DNA from: Pseudarthrobacter sp. PS3-L1
GTDB taxonomy: Bacteria; Actinomycetota; Actinomycetes; Actinomycetales; Micrococcaceae
Direction: 5' to 3'
Assembly (NCBI RefSeq): GCF_030063285.1
Contig: NZ_JASISU010000001.1
Location: 1 to 64,000 of the forward strand
Length of the DNA: 64,000 bases
Shown: positions 1 through 7,637 of the stretch, piece after piece
Layout of the letters: each line of letters opens with the position of its first letter
Numbering within the stretch: the first letter of the stretch is position 1
Program-made: the position numbers and the translations under genes
The notes under the pieces: model-generated
Told to the model about the DNA's origin: nothing
The model's input: the letters and a program-made list of their open reading frames with translations, nothing else
Database searches by the model: none

Positions 1-56
1 TCTGTCAGTTTCTCAGCGGTATTCGTACTCGGCACAGCCTCAAGTGTTGCGGCCAT
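1..56 (-). CDS. 5' end of an unidentified gene running off the window
   Basis: An ATG at 56-54 on the minus strand is preceded by a good ribosome binding site (GGAGGAGCCCGAT). It opens a frame with no stop to the window edge, beginning MAATLEAVPSTNTAEKLT. Only 18 codons are visible, too few to name a family. The strength of the ribosome binding site is the main reason to believe it. Confidence 0.5.
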   Translation of the reverse strand, partial: MAATLEAVPSTNTAEKLT

Positions 57-127
57 ATCGGGCTCCTCCCCGCCAGGCTCACCGCCCGGCGTGTCGAGCC
101 AGATACACCGTTAATTCCACAGTCCCC

Positions 128-151
128 AGCAAAGCAGCAAAGCAGCAAAGG
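128..151. repeat. 8-bp tandem repeat, three units
   Basis: Three consecutive copies of AGCAAAGC (the last ends in G) lie upstream of both the leftward partial gene and the first lsr2 gene. No function can be assigned. It may be slippage-prone DNA in the shared promoter region. Confidence 0.7.
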
Positions 152-205
152 AAAAAGTACGGCGTGACCGCTCCCTGAGTACTACCGATACGAGACCGCT
201 ACAAC

Positions 206-221
206 ACACCACATGTGGTGT
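206..221. promoter_or_regulatory. Perfect palindrome upstream of lsr2 copy 1
   Basis: ACACCACATGTGGTGT is a perfect 16-bp palindrome 84 bp upstream of the lsr2 start. The same 14-bp core recurs at 16874-16887, upstream of another lsr2 copy and inside a longer conserved leader that also keeps CCGATAGGCTTAAA and GGGGGAACCGGCAGTACAA. Conservation with the gene suggests an operator or a short attenuating hairpin. This is inference. Confidence 0.5.
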
Positions 222-304
222 TCATCAGCTACCGATAGGCTTAAAGCCGAAACCACTGCCCTGGTGGGGGAACCGGCAGTACAAGCACAATGAAAAGGAC
301 CCCC

Positions 305-634
305 ATGGCCCGCACAACACGCATCCAACTCATCGATGACATCTCTGGTGAGCACGCCGACGAAAACCTCCGCTTCGCCCTCGATGGCACCGACTACGAG
401 ATTGACCTCGCTGGAGAGAACGCGGATGAGCTCCGCAGTGTCCTGGAGAAGTACGTCGTTGCAGGTCGTCGCCTTCGCGGTGTGCCGGTGAAGCAATCTG
501 CCACGGCCACGGCTGCGGGGCGTGAGGAGGTCCGCCGGATGCGGGACTGGGCCAACGCCAACGGGTACAAAGTCAGTTCCCGCGGACGGATCAGTGCTGA
601 TATTCAGCAGGCCTTCGCCGCAGCCCACCTCTAG
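305..634 (+). CDS. lsr2: Lsr2-family nucleoid-associated silencer, copy 1
   Basis: This 109-aa protein is the size of Lsr2, the actinobacterial H-NS analogue that binds AT-rich and foreign DNA and bridges it to silence transcription. The N-terminal dimerisation half has the usual pattern (IQLIDDISGEHADENLRFAL, then YEIDL and an AGRRLRG segment). The C-terminal DNA-binding half keeps the RGR minor-groove motif (SSRGRISADIQ). I chose ATG 305 over ATG 290 because the other two copies align exactly here with TTG starts and all three become 109 aa. A res-like repeat and a recombinase fragment follow directly. Extra lsr2 copies on mobile DNA are often thought to mask the element's cost. Confidence 0.93.
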   Translation: MARTTRIQLIDDISGEHADENLRFALDGTDYEIDLAGENADELRSVLEKYVVAGRRLRGVPVKQSATATAAGREEVRRMRDWANANGYKVSSRGRISADIQQAFAAAHL

Positions 635-674
635 GGCAAGGAGTCAGACCTTAAACTCGGGTGGCTAGCTGGTC

Positions 675-745
675 GTTGTCATATGCGCTGTTATCGGCGC
701 CAACAGGACCTCGAACAGCAGCAACTAGGCCGTGGGTAGAGCCGA
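675..745 (+). repeat. res-like repeat element, copy A
   Basis: The core at 675-695 contains TTGTCATATGCGCTGTTATC followed by GGCGCC. A second conserved block (AGCAGCAAC-TAGGCCGTGGG) lies about 25 bp on. The core carries a spaced direct repeat TGTCAT/TGTTAT 12 bp apart. It sits exactly where the catalytic half of the following serine recombinase is missing, consistent with a recombination product. The family has at least six more copies in this window. Confidence 0.65.
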
Positions 746-750
746 AGCAG

Positions 751-1092
751 TCGGTGCAGAACATGCTGGCGGTCGCTAATGGGTTGCGTGTGTTGAATCT
801 TGGGGGAGGGGATGTGGATACAACGACCCCTATGGGGTCGATGTTGTTCACAATTATGGCTGCCCTGGCCCAGATGGAACATGAGATCAAAAGCGAACGA
901 GTCACTGACTCCATCAGCAAACGCAGGGCAGCAGGGAAGAACCTGGGTGGCCGGCCTGTATGGGTTACGGATAGTCAGATGAGTACTGCCGTGCGCCTGG
1001 TTGATGGTGGGGAGCCTGCTGCCCAGGTTGCGCGGGATCTTGGCATGTCGCGGGCTACGTTCTACAGGCGCTCAAAGTTACTCGTCAACTAG
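751..1092 (+). pseudogene. Serine recombinase (resolvase/invertase), C-terminal fragment
   Basis: The readable protein carries the resolvase middle and C-terminus: the DTTTPMGSMLFTIMAALAQMEHEI stretch of the long E helix, an SERV segment, a GGRP linker and a C-terminal Hin-like helix-turn-helix (AAQVARDLGMSRATFYRR). The N-terminal catalytic domain with the nucleophilic serine is absent and is replaced by the res-like repeat just upstream, so it cannot recombine DNA. The frame is open upstream to 661, but those residues do not resemble a recombinase. Confidence 0.8.
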
Positions 1093-1145
1093 GCCAGGGT
1101 GTCAACGAAAGTAGGCTGTCCTGTCCCCGCTGCCCGTGCGCCGAC

Positions 1146-1502
1146 TCACATTGTGTTGGTTATGATGCCTCCGCTGTGAACGGGACGGATTTCGACGCCG
1201 CCAGTACTTGTGCGTACGGCCGGGTTGAGTCGGGCGAGGGTAGTTGCGGCATCGAGGTCGGGGGCTTCAAGGACGTAGAAGCCTGCTACGAACTGGTCGG
1301 CTTGGACGAAGGGCCCTGAGGTTGTGCCGGATTGTCGGATGGACACTGCAGCCGAGCGGGGTGTGAGGGCATAGGCGAGGCTCATTGATCCTGAGGCTTG
1401 AAGGTCGCGGGCGTGTTGGTCATTCTCCTCGAGCTCGGCTTCTGCTGCGTCCAGGGCATGGAGGGACTCATCAGCGTAGATGAGGATTGCGAATTGCGGC
1501 AT
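1146..1502 (-). CDS. YCII-domain protein
   Basis: This 118-aa protein starts MPQFAILIYADE and matches the small YCII/DGPF-related fold (dimeric alpha+beta barrel), with the typical segments GPFVQADQFVAGFYVLEAPDLDAATTLA and a C-terminal EIRPV. Biochemical roles are poorly known. In actinobacteria such genes commonly travel with DinB and VOC genes, as here. The start has a clean ribosome binding site (AAGGAATTTCG before ATG). It is the last gene of a leftward set, 45 bp after the DinB gene. Confidence 0.85.
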   Translation of the reverse strand: MPQFAILIYADESLHALDAAEAELEENDQHARDLQASGSMSLAYALTPRSAAVSIRQSGTTSGPFVQADQFVAGFYVLEAPDLDAATTLARLNPAVRTSTGGVEIRPVHSGGIITNTM

Positions 1503-1547
1503 CGAAATTCCTTCGTCGATTTGATAGGTAGGTTTTCGTTTGCAGTG

Positions 1548-2027
1548 TCATTCCACGACGAGGTTCTGATGTCCATCGATCAGCTCACGCACAATATCAA
1601 GGTGACCAGCATGGGCGGACGTCTCGATAAGCGCGCGAACCAGGACCTCTCGGCCAGTGGTCATGGGCGGTCCGTCGAACTCACTCGCTGGCGGCCACCA
1701 ACGCGGAGCCGCGTCCAGATCAACCCGGGCAAGGACCTTATCGCTGGCGGCTATCTCACGCTGGTAAATCCTGATTGCTTCTGCACCCGTCATCGGTTCG
1801 GACGACCAGCCGTTGTGAAGGGCGGCAATCGCGTGGCTTTCCCCGCCGAGAACGGCTGAAATCCAGAACAACTCATCATCGAATGCGAGGTGGTTCAACA
1901 TCCTGGTCATCGTCCAGCCTGATGGGACTAGTGAGATACCCATGACTTGTTCCGGGACGCCTTCAACTGCTCGGAGTACGTGTGATCGCTCCTGAGCCAA
2001 CTGGGCCAGGAGAAGACCATCACTCAC
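1548..2027 (-). CDS. DinB/DUF664-type four-helix protein
   Basis: A 159-aa protein of the DinB superfamily (four-helix bundle, usually with three metal-binding histidines, some members thiol transferases). Visible features are HLAFDDELFW (helix 2 with a His), a central GWSSEPMTGAEAI segment and the C-terminal AHAGHLDIVRELIDG with two His. A longer upstream frame exists, but GTG 2027 is the better start because it overlaps the stop of the VOC gene as GTGA, implying translational coupling. A decayed copy of this VOC-DinB junction lies at 19.8-20.2 kb. Confidence 0.85.
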   Translation of the reverse strand: MSDGLLLAQLAQERSHVLRAVEGVPEQVMGISLVPSGWTMTRMLNHLAFDDELFWISAVLGGESHAIAALHNGWSSEPMTGAEAIRIYQREIAASDKVLARVDLDAAPRWWPPASEFDGPPMTTGREVLVRALIETSAHAGHLDIVRELIDGHQNLVVE

Positions 2028-2425
2028 GCTTCTGGCTCGTATCCGATGAGCCACCGAAGGCCATAACGATCCGTAACCTGTCCATCTGAGCCATCCCACG
2101 GTCGTTGAACCAACGGGTTAATAGATGTTCCATCAACGCACAGCTTGTCGAACCATTCGTGCAGAATCGGCGGCTCAGCGGTCCCCAGCAGTGAGAGCAT
2201 CAGACCTTCCACTCGTACCGGCTGTTCTCCCGTCGCTGCGTCTGAACCTGCTAGAGCAACCACACCGTCAAGAACCCCATGCGCTACAGCATTCTGCGGC
2301 CCATCGGTCCTACCGTGATCCTTGTAGGAGTGCAGGGACAGGTTACCCCCGAATACGTCTCTGTAAAAACTCAGCGCTTCCCGTGCGGTTCCGGGAAAAC
2401 TGATGTAAATAAGGGGTGCTGCCAT
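2024..2425 (-). CDS. PhnB-like VOC-family protein
   Basis: This 133-aa protein of the glyoxalase/bleomycin-resistance (VOC) superfamily is nearest to the PhnB/YjdN type (LIYISFPGTAREALSFYRDVFGG at the N-terminus; DRYGLRWLIGYE at the C-terminus). The reaction is unknown. The PhnB-type histidine/glutamate metal set is not clearly preserved, so it may bind a small molecule rather than catalyse. The start ATG has AGGAG at the right distance. It is the first gene of the VOC-DinB-YCII set and couples to DinB through GTGA. Confidence 0.85.
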   Translation of the reverse strand: MAAPLIYISFPGTAREALSFYRDVFGGNLSLHSYKDHGRTDGPQNAVAHGVLDGVVALAGSDAATGEQPVRVEGLMLSLLGTAEPPILHEWFDKLCVDGTSINPLVQRPWDGSDGQVTDRYGLRWLIGYEPEA

Positions 2426-2464
2426 GGTGATGCTCCTAGGTCTCGGTAACCAGTCGTGCGCCGA

Positions 2465-2938
2465 TCAGAACTCGTGTCTCGCGGCGAGCTCTTCTGACAG
2501 CAATATTGTGTGGGGGAGGTCGCGCAGGTCATCATCAACTGAGATTCCCCTTAGTCGTGCGGCTTGCGTATATTGATCCCACGGGAATGAACCAGGTTCA
2601 GGTGCATCGGCCTGTACCAACGCGAGAACTTCGGCGATTACGTCGGCGGAGGACCGTTTCCAGGAGGTGGTCTCAGTATGGTGGGACTTGAACGAGGACA
2701 CTCCACGGTCCATATCAAGTCGGATCATCGATTCGTCCGAGAGTCGCAGATATTGCGTTATTTTCATGCTCATGGACGGTACGGAGTTTCCCGCCGGCGG
2801 ATCATCGAGTTCGCAGATGATGACCAGACTGGTCACTGACAAGCCGGAGAAGTCGAACGGCAGACGATGAGCTCGCTCAGTCGTTGCAGACCCCGATCGG
2901 ATCGATCCGTACTGTTCCCGCTCATTGCTATCGGTCAT
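2465..2938 (-). CDS. Hypothetical protein (157 aa)
   Basis: I do not recognise this protein. It has no signal peptide or membrane segment. The middle (SVTSLVIICELDDPP, then ITQYLRLSDESMIRLDMDRG) looks like beta strands, and the C-terminal half is acidic and helical. It is on the same strand as the VOC operon, 39 bp upstream, so it may share that transcript. The ribosome binding site before ATG 2938 is weak, so the start is uncertain. Confidence 0.55.
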   Translation of the reverse strand: MTDSNEREQYGSIRSGSATTERAHRLPFDFSGLSVTSLVIICELDDPPAGNSVPSMSMKITQYLRLSDESMIRLDMDRGVSSFKSHHTETTSWKRSSADVIAEVLALVQADAPEPGSFPWDQYTQAARLRGISVDDDLRDLPHTILLSEELAARHEF

Positions 2939-3014
2939 GCTGGGGCGCAGTTCAGGTCTTTAGCGATCCCGTAGTGATAACCGAAACGATCCGCGAAGTC
3001 CGTCAGGTTCACGT

Positions 3015-3125
3015 CTACTTCACCACGCTGTCCGACGAACCGTCGAGCACGTATCTGACAGTTCCCCAGATCGCCACGAATGCGATCACAAGCGCTGCGC
3101 GTTCAGGGACGAGTGTCCGATTCAT
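3015..3125 (-). CDS. Possible 36-aa single-pass membrane peptide
   Basis: A minus-strand frame encodes a 36-aa peptide, MNRTLVPERAALVIAFVAIW and on to SDSVVK, with one central hydrophobic helix (ALVIAFVAIWGTVRYVL). ATG 3125 is preceded by GATGAGGGGTACAGC, a good ribosome binding site. It lies 76 bp upstream of the hypothetical gene at 2938 on the same strand and could be its leader or partner. Size and spacing make it plausible, but nothing confirms translation. Confidence 0.4.
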   Translation of the reverse strand: MNRTLVPERAALVIAFVAIWGTVRYVLDGSSDSVVK

Positions 3126-3318
3126 GCTGTACCCCTCATCTTCTTTGATTTTTGATAGGACAGCATGGAACGCGCTGACCGCCTCCGGCTGATCTTATCG
3201 AACAGATCATAGGTGGTCAGGTCATATTTTTGATGGGTCGGCCGGAGGATAAGCTCAGAAGGAAAATATGGCCGGTGTGTGGGGGCAGGCTTTAAAACGA
3301 CGAGCAGAGGACCCTCTT

Positions 3319-3648
3319 TTGACCCGCACAACACGCATCCAACTCATCGATGACATCTCTGGTGAGCACGCAGACGAAAACCTCCGCTTCGCCTTCGATG
3401 GCACCGATTACGAGATTGACCTTGCCTTAGAGAACGCGGATGAGCTCCGCGCTGTCCTGGAGAAATACGTCGCTGCCGGTCGTCGCCTCCGCGGCGTGCC
3501 AGCGAAGCAGTCTGCCACGGCCACCGCTGCGGGGCGTGAAGAGGCACGCCGGATGAGGGACTGGGCCAACGCCAACGGGTACAAGGTCAGTTCTCGTGGA
3601 AGGGTCAGGGCCGACATTCAGCAGGCGTTCGCTGCAGCCCACATCTAG
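3319..3648 (+). CDS. lsr2: Lsr2-family nucleoid-associated silencer, copy 2
   Basis: The 109-aa protein is nearly identical to copy 1 across both domains (dimerisation segment LIDDISGEHADENLRFAF; DNA-binding SSRGRVRADIQ with the RGR motif). TTG 3319 matches the starts of the other copies; an in-frame ATG at 3268 would add 17 residues with no Lsr2 counterpart. The upstream DNA differs from that of copies 1 and 3, so this gene lost or replaced the conserved leader. It is followed by a res-like repeat and an IS3-type transposase remnant, parallel to copy 1 and its recombinase fragment. Confidence 0.92.
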   Translation: MTRTTRIQLIDDISGEHADENLRFAFDGTDYEIDLALENADELRAVLEKYVAAGRRLRGVPAKQSATATAAGREEARRMRDWANANGYKVSSRGRVRADIQQAFAAAHI

Positions 3649-3684
3649 CGCAAGGCGTCAGATCTAAAAAGCGGTTGTCTGGTC

Positions 3685-3705
3685 GTTGTCATACGCGCAT
3701 TTATC
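3685..3705 (+). repeat. res-like repeat element, copy B (core only)
   Basis: The core here reads GTTGTCATACGCGCATTTATC, two blocks split at the same places as in the other copies. It lies 37 bp after the stop of lsr2 copy 2, the same spacing as in copies A and E. The second conserved block is not recognisable because IS3-type transposase DNA begins right after it. Confidence 0.55.
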
Positions 3706-3729
3706 AGAGCCAGGAAGCCGGCGGCCGGC

Positions 3730-4042
3730 GGGATCGTTCATGCGGACCATGGCACCCAGTTCACCTTGTGGGCCTTCACGAACAAAATACGTGCCTCCGG
3801 GCTGATGCAATCGTTTGGGAAAGTCGGAGACTGCTACGACAACTCGATGATGGAATCGTTCTAGTCGAGCACGCAAATCGAGTTGCTCAATCGGAAAAGT
3901 GGCTTACCAGAACAGAACTCGCGAATGCAATGTTCGAGTGCATCGAGATTCTCTACAATCGGCAGCGACGCCATTCCGAACTCAGATACCTCGCCCCGAT
4001 TGAATACGAACTACGCTCTGACACGAGATCCGTCCCCGCCTG
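3730..4042 (+). pseudogene. IS3-family transposase (OrfB) remnant
   Basis: Pieces in two frames recall the C-terminal half of IS3/IS150-type DDE transposases: GIVHADHGTQFTLWAF with the second catalytic Asp region, then GLMQSFGKVGDCYDNSMMESF, a stop, and in another frame FECIEILYNRQRRHSELRYL followed by AP-EYE, the usual family ending. At least one frameshift and one nonsense codon break it, and the N-terminal half and OrfA are missing. It cannot be active. Confidence 0.8.
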
Positions 4043-4166
4043 ATCTTCACACCGATCCTAGTAACCAGGCCGTAGGGCACGTCAGGGTGTAAACCAAACT
4101 ATGGGTAGTCTCGTTTGAACAAAGTGAGTGTTAGGGGTGTGTTTTCTGGGGCCGTTGTTTTTTCAT

Positions 4167-4204
4167 GGAGGTGGCCACGCCGGCAGGTGTGGCCTCCCTT
4201 TTTG
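4167..4204 (+). terminator. Rho-independent terminator-like hairpin
   Basis: GGAGGTGGCCAC pairs with GTGTGGCCTCC (one bulge) around a GCCGGCAG loop, followed by CTTTTT. It follows the IS3 remnant and precedes the 3' end of the converging leftward gene at 4374. Confidence 0.6.
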
Positions 4205-4265
4205 TGGTTCGGGTTGAAAACGCGTGGTGGTTCGCGGGTAGGTGGTCGGGGAGTGTTTCGGCATT

Positions 4266-4303
4266 AAGGGACCGGAACACTCTCGGTAGTATTCCGGTTC
4301 CTT
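4266..4303. repeat. Inverted repeat with 12-bp arms
   Basis: AAGGGACCGGAA (4266-4277) pairs with TTCCGGTTCCTT (4292-4303) with one G-T mismatch and a 14-bp loop. It lies just beyond the stop of the TM-helix gene. It may be a terminator for that leftward gene or an element end. The arm plus ACTC resembles the GGAACTGGAACACTC sequence at 15123-15137. Confidence 0.45.
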
Positions 4304-4373
4304 AGGGTCCAGTCACCGGATGCCGGTGCGGATAGGCTCTCTAGGTGGCTGGGCTATTTCGTGGTGGTGAATG

Positions 4374-5144
4374 CTAGTAGCGGTGTGCGCCGGGGCCTTG
4401 GTGCTCGATCCTGGCAGTTTCCTTTTCGGCTTTGGCTTTGACTTGCTGGGCTTGTTCTTTCACGCTGGGGGCGTTTTGTGCTTCGGCCTTGATGCGGGGA
4501 GCTTCTTCTTCGGCTTTTGTGAGGTAGGTTTCCCACCGTTGGGACATGGGCTTGATGAGGCCTCCACCAACGCCAACGATGATCACGCCAACGATTGCCG
4601 AGAGGACCGCGATAAGAATCGGGGTGGTGACGGTGACGGCGATATCGACCTGGTTGAGGGCTGCGATGATGCCGATACCGATGATGAAGATACTTGCGAT
4701 GTTCGCCAGGACCTTGCCGTAGGAAAGGCCTCCCAGTGAACCCTGGATGAGGGTTTTGACAGCTGCTGCTATCGCTGCGCTGATGATAACGATAATGATC
4801 GCGATGATGATCTTGGGCAAGAATGCGATGATTCCAGCCAGAAGGACACTGACGGGATTTGGTCCGAAGACACCGAAGGCAAACTGCAAGACGAACAGAA
4901 CCAGCGCGTAGTAGAGGATCTTCGCGATGATGTCACTGGCGTCCAGCGAGGACTTGTCCAACGCCTTTTTCACTCCGCCGCGTTCAACCAGGCGGTCAAA
5001 GCCAACTTTTTCCAACAGCTTGGACAGTGCCTTCGAGATCGCTTTAGCGATGAGTAATCCGACGATGAGAATGACGAGGAAGAGCAGGAGCTGCGGCACG
5101 AATGCCACGACCGCTGCTAGTCCGGCCAAAAGTGTTTCCTGCAT
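4374..5144 (-). CDS. MscS-related conserved TM-helix membrane protein
   Basis: A 256-aa protein with several hydrophobic helices, including VPQLLLFLVILIVGLLIAKA (about residues 15-35) followed by ISKALSKLLEKVGFDRLVERGG. This is the conserved TM-helix repeat found in small relatives of mechanosensitive channels. Further helices lie near 80-110, 115-140, 160-185 and 190-220, and the last 55 residues are a charged, coiled-coil-like cytosolic tail. The start at 5144 has GGAGGAAAATC before ATG; an in-frame ATG at 5204 lacks this. A role in osmotic or ion homeostasis is inferred from the family. Confidence 0.8.
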   Translation of the reverse strand: MQETLLAGLAAVVAFVPQLLLFLVILIVGLLIAKAISKALSKLLEKVGFDRLVERGGVKKALDKSSLDASDIIAKILYYALVLFVLQFAFGVFGPNPVSVLLAGIIAFLPKIIIAIIIVIISAAIAAAVKTLIQGSLGGLSYGKVLANIASIFIIGIGIIAALNQVDIAVTVTTPILIAVLSAIVGVIIVGVGGGLIKPMSQRWETYLTKAEEEAPRIKAEAQNAPSVKEQAQQVKAKAEKETARIEHQGPGAHRY

Positions 5145-5211
5145 GATTTTCCTCCGGTGCGATGGTGAGTTTGTTGACAACCAAATCTTGGTAGGCTCGC
5201 CCAAGATGTAG

Positions 5212-5604
5212 GAAGCATGCTTACTATATGCCGGTAGGTTGTTTTCGGCAATGGACTGAGGTTGACCATTTCGGTCTTGGTTGGACGAGGGCTAACTAGA
5301 GTCGGTGGAATATCGGGGCGTGGTTGGTACTGCTTTTTTGTGATGGATAGCGCTGTGGTTCTAGTGGCATCCGCACGTTCAGTGCGATTACCTCGTGTGG
5401 GCGGCCCTGGATCACGACGGCGATTCTGGTTTCGTTGTGGCTGCCTCCTCTGCCAGCAGGCCGGGTCTGAGTATCGTCTTTGATTTTTGTTGCCCGATGG
5501 CGTGGGCGTCGGTGGTATCTGCGGTGTCCGGAGGATCTTGGACTTGCTGTTAGCGCCAAGGTCTCTTGCGCCCTGATGTTCCCTTGATAGGAAGTGTTGT
5601 TTGT
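5212..5604. other. Intergenic region, no supported gene
   Basis: About 390 bp separate two divergent genes. I see no convincing coding frame; longer frames here are low-complexity translations of flanking or opposite-strand sequence. It presumably holds the promoters of the TM-helix gene and the gene at 5605. Confidence 0.4.
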
Positions 5605-5934
5605 ATGAGTCGTAGCGTTCCCTACACGGGTCCGTCAGGTTTTCGCGGGCTTGGGGGTGTGGATGCTGATGAGATGGTGGCCCGTCTTCACGCTTTCGAG
5701 CTTCTTGGTGACTGCGATGAGGAAGCCAGTGAGGCAGAGTTGACCGCGGAGCTGTTTTATCTTTCGGCCCCGTTGGCGCTTCTAAGCCGATGTAGGGATA
5801 GCAGTGAAAAGGCTGAGCGAGAACTTGTTTCAGCGGTCCGGCTTTCCCTCCATCAGGGGGCGAGCTGGCAGGACATAGGCTCAACTCTGGGATTGAGCGC
5901 AGAAGATGCGCGCACAAGATTCGGCACCACTTAG
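5605..5934 (+). CDS. Hypothetical protein with possible C-terminal helix-turn-helix
   Basis: This 109-aa protein is not recognised as a named family. It is acidic and helical, and its C-terminal segment LHQGASWQDIGSTLGLSAEDARTRF has the shape of a helix-turn-helix of the type found in small actinobacterial regulators. ATG 5605 was chosen over 5566 because AGGAAG lies about 10 bp upstream and the residues before it look non-coding. It diverges from the TM-helix gene. Confidence 0.6.
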   Translation: MSRSVPYTGPSGFRGLGGVDADEMVARLHAFELLGDCDEEASEAELTAELFYLSAPLALLSRCRDSSEKAERELVSAVRLSLHQGASWQDIGSTLGLSAEDARTRFGTT

Positions 5935-6095
5935 AACTGGCGCAAACCTTTGAGGGCCCTGCGCTCTCGAGGAGCCTTGTGTTGCAGAGACCGTATGGGA
6001 ACTTGCGATGAGGTTATCCATGAGGTGAAACTAACCCTCAGCAGAGCCAGAACAAGAACCCCAAGGTTGTTGTCATTGCCCAGGAAATCATGCAG

Positions 6096-6179
6096 GACTG
6101 GGCCAACGGGTACAAGGTCAGTTCTCACGAACCGGTCAGTGCTGGTATTGAGCAGGCTTTCGCTGCAGCCCACTTCTAG
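6096..6179 (+). pseudogene. Lsr2 relic (3' end only)
   Basis: The last 28 codons of an lsr2 gene survive: DWANGYKVSSHEPVSAGIEQ then AFAAAHF and a stop. DWANANGYKV has lost two codons, and RGR has become HEP, removing the DNA-binding motif. The sequence before 6096 is unrelated. A res-like repeat follows 35 bp after the stop, as it does after the intact copies. Confidence 0.85.
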
Positions 6180-6214
6180 CGCGAAGCTTCAGAGCGTCAA
6201 ATAATTGGATGGCC

Positions 6215-6285
6215 GTTGTCATAGGTGTTGTTATCAATGCCGGTAGGCTCCGGGATGGCAACTGCCGGGCCGTATGCAGACGTGT
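6215..6285 (+). repeat. res-like repeat element, copy C
   Basis: The core GTTGTCATAGGTGTTGTTATC (6215-6235) appears as GTTGTCATAG plus GTTGTTATC, followed by ATGCC. A second block, GGCAACTGCC then GGGCCGTATGCAGAC, occurs at the spacing seen in copies A, D and F. It follows the lsr2 relic. Confidence 0.55.
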
Positions 6286-6645
6286 CGGCACCCACATGGC
6301 AGAGAGCGGGAGGTGGGGGGTGTTCTTTGTTTGTAGAGGTGGGGGATCAGTTGACTCGTATTTGCCTTTGTTGGTCTTGGGCGTTCACGACGTCTATGCC
6401 GTGAGGGGGTACCCCTCACATCAAGTGATGTTCATAGCTTGTGAGGTCGATGCGTGGGATTCGCCGTGGACGGGTGCCCGTCAGTAAGCATGCGTATGAC
6501 TTGGCGTCGGTGCCGTACGCTGGGCTTGACTGAGGTGTGAACTGATTCACTCTTTGCCCAATGTTTATGGGCCGGGGTAGAGAATCACGAGTGCTTCAGC
6601 CACTCGCACTTGACCGCACGTCATTCCAATGAGGAGTTTTTCCTA
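6286..6645. other. Intergenic region with one palindrome
   Basis: No supported gene is present. The stretch contains the palindrome at 6401-6419 and probably the promoter of the surface-protein gene at 6646. Confidence 0.4.
6401..6419. promoter_or_regulatory. Perfect GC-rich palindrome, possible operator
   Basis: GTGAGGGG-GTA-CCCCTCAC is a perfect inverted repeat with 8-bp arms, about 230 bp upstream of the surface-protein gene at 6646. It resembles metal-regulator operators in having G and C runs, but with the runs in the opposite order to a classical CsoR box, so its regulator is unknown. Confidence 0.4.
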
Positions 6646-7413
6646 ATGAATAAGACACTTCGCTTTTTGGCTGTTCCGACTTTGGCTCTTGGTGCTCTGG
6701 CGCTCTCCACGGCTCCGGCCATGGCGGCGGATGGGGATCAGTCGTACCAGTCCACGTTGGGCCAGCTTAATGGGAGCACGGCTACGGGTACTGTCACTGT
6801 GGACGTCACCGGTACTACTGCCCATGCTGTCCTGAAAGTTTCCGGGTTGCCGGAGACGTTCATGGATGCCCCGTACCCGCACGTGCAGCACATCCACGTG
6901 GGTGCTCAGGGTGTGTGCCCGGCGCCGTCGGCTGATACTAGTGGTGATGGGGTTATCTCCACGACCGAGGGCGCCCCGTTCTACGGTGCTATCGGCCAGA
7001 CGCTCTCAACCAGTGGTGATACCAGCCCGGCTGCTGCGCTGGACCTCACGGTCGCCGGTCAGGGTTCTTCCTACACGGTGGACCGGACCTTTGAGCTCAG
7101 TGCAGAATCCGCGAAGTCCCTCCATGATGGCACTGCTGTTGTTGTTGTCCACGGCCTGGACCCGGCAACACTGAGCCCTGAGGCTGCTGCTGCACCCTCT
7201 GACCTGGTGCCTTCACTGCCGTTGGCAGCTACCTCACCGGCCCTGTGTGGAACTCTCGCTGCAGGGCAGATGGCCATGCCTGTCGGTGGCGCTGATACCG
7301 GTGTTGCCACAACGGCTACTGATAACACCGGGGCTATTGCCCTTGGTGGTGGCCTGGCACTGGTAGCTCTCGCTGGCGGGGCCTACATGATCCGTCGCCG
7401 GGCCGCAGCCTAA
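6646..7413 (+). CDS. Secreted, membrane-anchored CHRD-like protein
   Basis: This 255-aa protein has a Sec signal peptide (MNKTLRFLAVPTLALGALAL to the AMA cleavage site, about residue 27). The mature domain resembles CHRD-type beta domains: a GTVTVDVTGTTAHAVLKVSGL strand pair, then PHVQHIHVG with a possible metal-binding His cluster (HVQHIH) and a GVCPAP loop. A C-terminal membrane anchor (GGLALVALAGGAYMIRRRAA) follows a low-complexity linker. The start has GAGGAG upstream. The HxxHxH cluster and the copper genes 3 kb downstream make a metal-related role at the envelope possible, but this is inference. Confidence 0.8.
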   Translation: MNKTLRFLAVPTLALGALALSTAPAMAADGDQSYQSTLGQLNGSTATGTVTVDVTGTTAHAVLKVSGLPETFMDAPYPHVQHIHVGAQGVCPAPSADTSGDGVISTTEGAPFYGAIGQTLSTSGDTSPAAALDLTVAGQGSSYTVDRTFELSAESAKSLHDGTAVVVVHGLDPATLSPEAAAAPSDLVPSLPLAATSPALCGTLAAGQMAMPVGGADTGVATTATDNTGAIALGGGLALVALAGGAYMIRRRAAA

Positions 7414-7453
7414 ACACCGGCGAAACGGGCCCGAGTATTTCCTGATGCACCGG

Positions 7454-7501
7454 GTGCGCGGCTACCGTGAAGGCCCTGCGGCCTCCACGGTAGCCGCGCA
7501 C
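7454..7501. terminator. Strong 16-bp perfect hairpin
   Basis: GTGCGCGGCTACCGTG (7454-7469) is perfectly complementary to 7486-7501, with a 16-bp loop. It lies 40 bp after the surface-protein gene and so is the likely transcription end, although no T tract follows. Confidence 0.6.
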
Positions 7502-7637
7502 TTCGCATTGGGCGGATGTGGCAGCCCGATTCGTCGTTCTTTGGTACCCAGAACTGACGCTCCAGTAGCTGACGGTGCCACGCGGTCATTCGCCTCCGGT
7601 GCGCAGAATTCAGCGGCCTCCGCCCCGTTGGCAACGG

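Noticed and set aside
640..660. GTCAGACC after lsr2 stops resembles the end of Tn3-family inverted repeats (GGTCTGAC complement)
   Set aside because: The match is only about eight bases, the rest of the 38-bp Tn3 repeat is absent, and no Tn3 transposase is in the window.
5117..5917. A 266-codon minus-strand open frame
   Set aside because: It overlaps the better-supported gene starts at 5144 and 5605, its residues are low complexity, and it has no family motif.
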